From IMG/VR virus record IMGVR_UViG_3300031247_000009, positions 1 to 40,101 of that record: a stretch of DNA of 40,101 nucleotides. One strand, given 5' to 3'. Every line of letters starts with the position of its first letter. The first letter of the stretch is position 1. A model generated the notes under the pieces. It ran no database searches and was not told where the DNA came from. It saw nothing but the letters and a program-made list of their open reading frames with translations. The stretch comes from a virus. Shown here piece by piece: positions 39,285 through 40,101 of this stretch. Both the position numbers and the translations under genes were made by a program.

Positions 39285-39705
39285 GAACAATCCTGGAAAA
39301 TTCGATTGCTATCATGAAGCGTGTCCAGACGAGCCTATGTTCGTCCTGTTAGGACGTGATCCTTTGGCAGGATCACTTGTGCGCTTGTGGGCTCGGTACC
39401 GAGCGCTGTCGGGTGAAATTTCGACCAAGGTGGAGGAGGCACAAACCTGCGCCGATGCTATGGATTCTTGGGCTCGGAAAAAGGGTAAAACACTAGGCCG
39501 AATTGGCTTTCAGCGATTGCTTTGTCAACCTGAACAGGCAGTTGATTTCATTGAATGGTTGGCCGATACACCATGCAGTAGGAACGGATCGGGAAGACCC
39601 TGTCGTGTGAACTCTCCAGATGATCCATCATGGTGTTGCCCTGCTTGTCGAGCATATTTACTGCGATACGGTACAAATCCTGCCAAATGGGCGTCAACCG
39701 GATAG
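39274..39705 (+). CDS. Cysteine-containing hypothetical protein
   Basis: 143 residues with GAGAGGGA upstream. Cys occur near the start (CYHEAC) and as a cluster at the end (CCPACRAYLL), giving a possible zinc site. The middle is helical (ISTKVEEAQTCADAMDSWAR). No family is recognised. Its stop lies inside leader copy 2. Confidence 0.6.
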   Translation: MGTRNNPGKFDCYHEACPDEPMFVLLGRDPLAGSLVRLWARYRALSGEISTKVEEAQTCADAMDSWARKKGKTLGRIGFQRLLCQPEQAVDFIEWLADTPCSRNGSGRPCRVNSPDDPSWCCPACRAYLLRYGTNPAKWASTG

Positions 39706-39729
39706 GCAACCAAAGGATTCGAAGCATGT
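39702..39729 (+). repeat. 28-bp translation-leader repeat, copy 2
   Basis: Identical to 39207-39234. Overlaps the stop of the gene at 39274 and supplies the ATG at 39726. Confidence 0.85.
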
Positions 39730-39977
39730 GCACCGACGACAGCCCGAGGCCCGAAGCAGTAAAGCAACAACCATTGGTCATCGACCGCGATTTGCTCTCA
39801 GGCCTCATCCGGGCATTTCAGAGTACGTGCGAGGACAGGTACAACCGTTGGGCTGTGCATGACTGCACGATTTGCTTCACATCGTACAAGGATTCAGTTT
39901 GCACCATGGGCGTCTGCCCCGATTGCTTCGACCGGATCCTCAAGTTGCGTGAGCAAATCGAAGCCACCAATCCTTGA
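39726..39977 (+). CDS. Small cysteine-rich protein ending in the structured repeat
   Basis: 83 residues. CTICFTSYKDSVCTMGVCPDC has five Cys in a RING- or zinc-ribbon-like spacing. The last codons and the stop (ccttga) are the first bases of the 204-bp repeat, exactly as for the TSCPD gene at 1523-1921. The two proteins themselves are unrelated. Confidence 0.6.
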   Translation: MCTDDSPRPEAVKQQPLVIDRDLLSGLIRAFQSTCEDRYNRWAVHDCTICFTSYKDSVCTMGVCPDCFDRILKLREQIEATNP

Positions 39978-40101
39978 CCGCCGTTTTTCGTCGCTTTGGA
40001 TGAGATGGCGACGTTTTACGGCGCTTTGCCAATTCCTTTGGCATTTCATGCGCGAAGCGCATCTTTGCCAACACTGATGGCAAACAGCCACGTAAAGTTT
40101 T
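39972..40101. repeat. Left half of the structured repeat (copy B), reaching the window end
   Basis: Matches 1916-2044 with a few substitutions and one extra base in the first hairpin loop. The last 43 bases (40059-40101) equal bases 1-43. Joined to the window start it makes a full ~205-bp copy. Confidence 0.93.
39979..40023 (+). terminator. Conserved T4/T4 internal-loop hairpin, copy B
   Basis: Same stems as 1923-1966 (cgccgt/acggcg and cgtcgc/gcgacg), with the loop changed from 12 to 13 bases. Follows a stop codon directly. Confidence 0.5.

Noticed and set aside
39274-39705. Insertion sequence bounded by the two identical 28-bp repeats
   Set aside because: No transposase or terminal inverted repeat is present. 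The repeats are in stop-to-start leader context, which fits duplicated translation leaders better.

Overview
The window reads as the early/replication region of a large, virulent-type tailed bacteriophage, or of a phage-like element. Genes are tightly packed, with ATGA-type stop/start overlaps. All confident genes but one lie on the + strand, and no metabolic, ribosomal or tRNA genes of a cell are present. GC content is moderate and Shine-Dalgarno leaders (AGGAG, GGAGAG) are common. The gene set mixes T4-like recombination genes (gp46/gp47-type SbcC/SbcD, a gp32-like ssDNA-binding protein, a RecA-type recombinase) with a bacterial-type replicative polymerase (DnaE, PolIII alpha). No terminase, capsid, tail or portal gene is visible. 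The host cannot be named; sigma70-like signals and the family resemblances suggest a Gram-negative host.

Layout. 1-2.7 kb: a module of small genes (DUF2786, a stand-alone TSCPD domain of the class II ribonucleotide reductase type) flanked by copies of a ~204-bp structured repeat. 2.75-5.4 kb: a hairpin and a sigma70-like promoter, then a zinc-Cys protein, a divergent sigma-factor-like protein and an unknown protein. 5.4-10.9 kb: a nucleotide-metabolism cluster with an FAD-binding oxidoreductase, a fused all-alpha pyrophosphohydrolase/HAD nucleotidase, an unusual ThyX, a class III aminotransferase, a dNMP-kinase-like P-loop protein and an HNH-like protein. 10.9-26.2 kb: replication, recombination and repair (DnaE, HU, gp32-like SSB, RecA, SbcD, SbcC, RuvC-like resolvase, NYN/PIN nuclease, 5'-3' exonuclease, family 4 uracil-DNA glycosylase), interrupted by an HNH endonuclease and small unknown genes. 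26.2-32.2 kb: small genes including a coiled-coil protein, an RMF/CrpP-like protein, an exported RlpA-like protein and a DHH phosphoesterase. 32.2-33.9 kb: the only strand switch, with one minus-strand gene beside a ~1.3-kb region without confident genes that holds tandem repeats, an AT-rich stretch and hairpins, so it is an origin or control-region candidate. 33.9-40.1 kb: many small accessory genes, including Nmad5-like and DUF1643 proteins, tandem membrane-protein paralogues and a three-member family sharing an ETFxxWRxR motif.

How the genes fit together. DnaE, SSB, HU, RecA, SbcCD, the 5' exonuclease and the resolvase form a recombination-linked replication set. The flavoenzyme, ThyX variant, aminotransferase, P-loop kinase, pyrophosphohydrolase-nucleotidase fusion, Nmad5-like and DUF1643 proteins together suggest remodelling of the nucleotide pool and possibly a hypermodified pyrimidine in the element's DNA. 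That is an inference from gene content.

Topology. The first 43 bases equal the last 43 bases, and joining end to start rebuilds a full second copy of the 204-bp repeat. Either this is a circular (or circularly permuted) molecule of 40,058 bp, or it is a contig from a larger phage that broke at a dispersed repeat. The lack of structural genes makes the second reading at least as likely.
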